Shown in pieces: positions 4,841 to 5,519 of a DNA stretch of 5,519 bases; position 1 is the first letter of the stretch; each line of letters begins with the position of its first letter. Where the stretch lies: NCBI RefSeq assembly GCF_022780145.1, contig NZ_JALEXO010000005.1:1-5519 (forward strand), read 5' to 3'. The translations under genes and the position numbers were made by a program. The notes beneath the pieces were generated by a model. That model was not told the DNA's origin. It did no database searches and saw only the letters and a list, made by a program, of their open reading frames with translations. Origin of the DNA: Intestinibacter sp. (GTDB taxonomy: Bacteria > Bacillota > Clostridia > Peptostreptococcales > Peptostreptococcaceae).

Positions 4841-5065
4841 TTCAGTGATGAAGAAAAGTAGCATGGATTAGATTTATAGAGAGTCGGGGACGGTGGAAGC
4901 CTGATAATTCTGTTCATTGTGAAAAGAGCTTTTGAGAAGGTTATTTGAACTTTTAGTAGGATAATCGGTATACCTGCCTTAAAGGTTAGAGTGGATAAGA
5001 TATCTTATCAATTAGAGTGGTACCGCGCGATGTCGCCTCTTAGTTTTATACTAAGAGGCTTTTTT
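4841..5065 (+). promoter_or_regulatory. T-box riboswitch, arginine-specific (AGA specifier), controlling argF
   Basis: This leader reads tRNA charging and lets transcription continue when the matching tRNA is uncharged. The 5' AGTA of the specifier loop is at 4857-4860. The Stem I AG-bulge (AGAGAG) is near 4878-4883, and the apical loop contains GGTGGAAGCC (4892-4901) flanked by TCGGG and CCTGA. The 3' side of the specifier loop reads GAAA-AGA-G (4921-4928), laid out like GAAA-GGC-A in Bacillus glyQS, so the specifier is AGA (4925-4927, Arg). AAAAG (4854-4858) can pair with CTTTT (4929-4933) just below. The T-box core AGAGTGGTACCGCG lies at 5014-5027, with TGGT (5018-5021) to pair with the tRNA acceptor end; its last base fits an A73 discriminator. 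AGAG (5014-5017) can pair with CTCT (5037-5040) as antiterminator, competing with the terminator. Confidence 0.9.
5035..5065 (+). terminator. T-box intrinsic terminator
   Basis: A perfect 9-bp stem, GCCTCTTAG (5035-5043) with CTAAGAGGC (5051-5059), loop TTTTATA and six T residues (5060-5065). Its 5' arm holds the CTCT used by the antiterminator, so the two structures exclude each other. Confidence 0.93.
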
Positions 5066-5144
5066 AATTGAAGTTTTTAAAAGATAGATTATTCTATTAA
5101 TTAAGTATTCACAATATTAAAAAAATAGTAAAGGAGACAAAATT

Positions 5145-5519
5145 ATGGCAAAAAAAATAGACTTAAAGGGAAAAAGCTTCTTAACATTAAAAGATTTTTC
5201 AAAGGAAGAAATTAAATATTTCTTATCATTAGCAAGCTACTTAAAAACTAAAAAGAAAATAGGAATAAAAGGTGATTTACTAGAAGGTAAAAACATAGCT
5301 TTGATATTTGAAAAAGCATCTACAAGAACAAGATGTTCATTTGAAGTTGCAGCACACGATGAAGGTGCTCAAGTTACATACCTAGGACCAAATGACAACC
5401 ACATGGGTAAAAAAGAATCTATGGAAGATACTGCTAAGGTTTTAGGAAGATTTTTCGACGGTATAGAATTCAGAGGATTTAAACAAGAAACAGTTGAATG
5501 CTTGGCAAAATACTCAGGG
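5145..5519 (+). CDS. argF: Ornithine carbamoyltransferase, N-terminal part (partial)
   Basis: The first 125 codons are present and the gene runs off the window. The enzyme joins carbamoyl phosphate and ornithine to give citrulline, in the cytoplasm. The carbamoyl-phosphate motif STRTR is at residues 59-63 within FEKASTRTRCSFEVA. The substrate-closing loop GKKESMEDTAKVLGR (88-102) and YLGPND (79-84) match the longer OTC type shared by E. coli ArgF and catabolic ArcB proteins. Sequence type alone therefore does not separate argF from arcB. The arginine T-box upstream argues for biosynthesis, since induction on arginine starvation would be pointless for degradation. AAGGAG (5131-5136), eight bases before the ATG, sets the start. 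The 79 bases between the T-box terminator and this ATG hold nothing else I can identify. The ornithine-binding SMG loop and HCLP motif lie beyond the window. Confidence 0.92.
   Translation, partial: MAKKIDLKGKSFLTLKDFSKEEIKYFLSLASYLKTKKKIGIKGDLLEGKNIALIFEKASTRTRCSFEVAAHDEGAQVTYLGPNDNHMGKKESMEDTAKVLGRFFDGIEFRGFKQETVECLAKYSG

Noticed and set aside
4829..4846. Possible ARG box (ArgR site) at the start of the argF leader
   Set aside because: The right half ATTCA is perfect, but the left half has mismatches at key positions and the region is nearly all A/T; the T-box explains arginine control without it.
4915..4923. CATTGTGAA in the T-box Stem I, identical to the outer end of the right IS repeat (TATTCACAAT at 5106-5115 is similar)
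   Set aside because: Short AT-rich matches without the 21-bp partner copy; the first is accounted for by Stem I pairing. Most likely chance.
5145..5519. Arginine deiminase pathway arcB instead of argF
   Set aside because: Sequence type alone is ambiguous, but an arginine T-box would induce the gene on arginine shortage, which fits biosynthesis; no arcA or arcC is visible in the window.
1..5519. CRISPR array, tRNA/rRNA genes, toxin-antitoxin or defence cassette
   Set aside because: No regularly spaced repeats, no cloverleaf or rRNA signatures and no matching protein pairs were found; the remaining gaps are short and explained by promoters, leaders or IS ends.

Overview
The window is AT-rich on both strands, with strong Shine-Dalgarno sequences (GGAGG, AAGGAG), AT-rich intergenic gaps and a T-box leader. 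This points to a low-GC Firmicute, probably an anaerobic member of the Clostridia. A Peptostreptococcaceae-like host is a guess from the gene styles, not something the sequence proves.

Layout, all genes on the + strand: (1) the 3' end of lysA (diaminopimelate decarboxylase, 2-199); (2) a small lipoprotein gene with TPR-like helices and a coiled coil (325-888), with its own promoter and intrinsic terminator; (3) an insertion-sequence-like unit at 971-2322, bounded by 29-bp inverted repeats (26 of 29 positions identical), holding one intact 375-codon IS1595/ISXO2-like transposase gene (1119-2246); (4) a two-gene RNA-modification operon, rluB (2461-3174) and mnmM/ytqB (3207-3779); (5) a MurR/RpiR-type regulator (3884-4759); (6) a strong promoter (TTGACA-17-TATTAT) and a T-box riboswitch (about 4841-5065), whose specifier I read as the arginine codon AGA, in front of ornithine carbamoyltransferase argF (5145 to the window end, partial).

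How it works together: most of the window is ordinary housekeeping. lysA makes lysine, rluB and mnmM modify 23S rRNA and tRNA, and argF makes citrulline for arginine. The T-box should switch argF on when tRNA-Arg is uncharged, which supports a biosynthetic role over an arginine-degrading one.

The most unusual element is the transposase unit. Its reading frame is uninterrupted and the zinc ribbon, helix-turn-helix and C-terminal GVATKYLNNYL block are preserved. However, by my from-memory alignment two of the three catalytic positions are replaced (Y273 for the second Asp, F305 for the third residue), along with the His residues around them. With operator-like dyads in front of the gene and no visible target-site duplication, this suggests either a domesticated DNA-binding protein or a catalytically dead element moved or regulated in trans. 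I see no CRISPR array, tRNA or rRNA gene, toxin-antitoxin pair or recognisable defence system.
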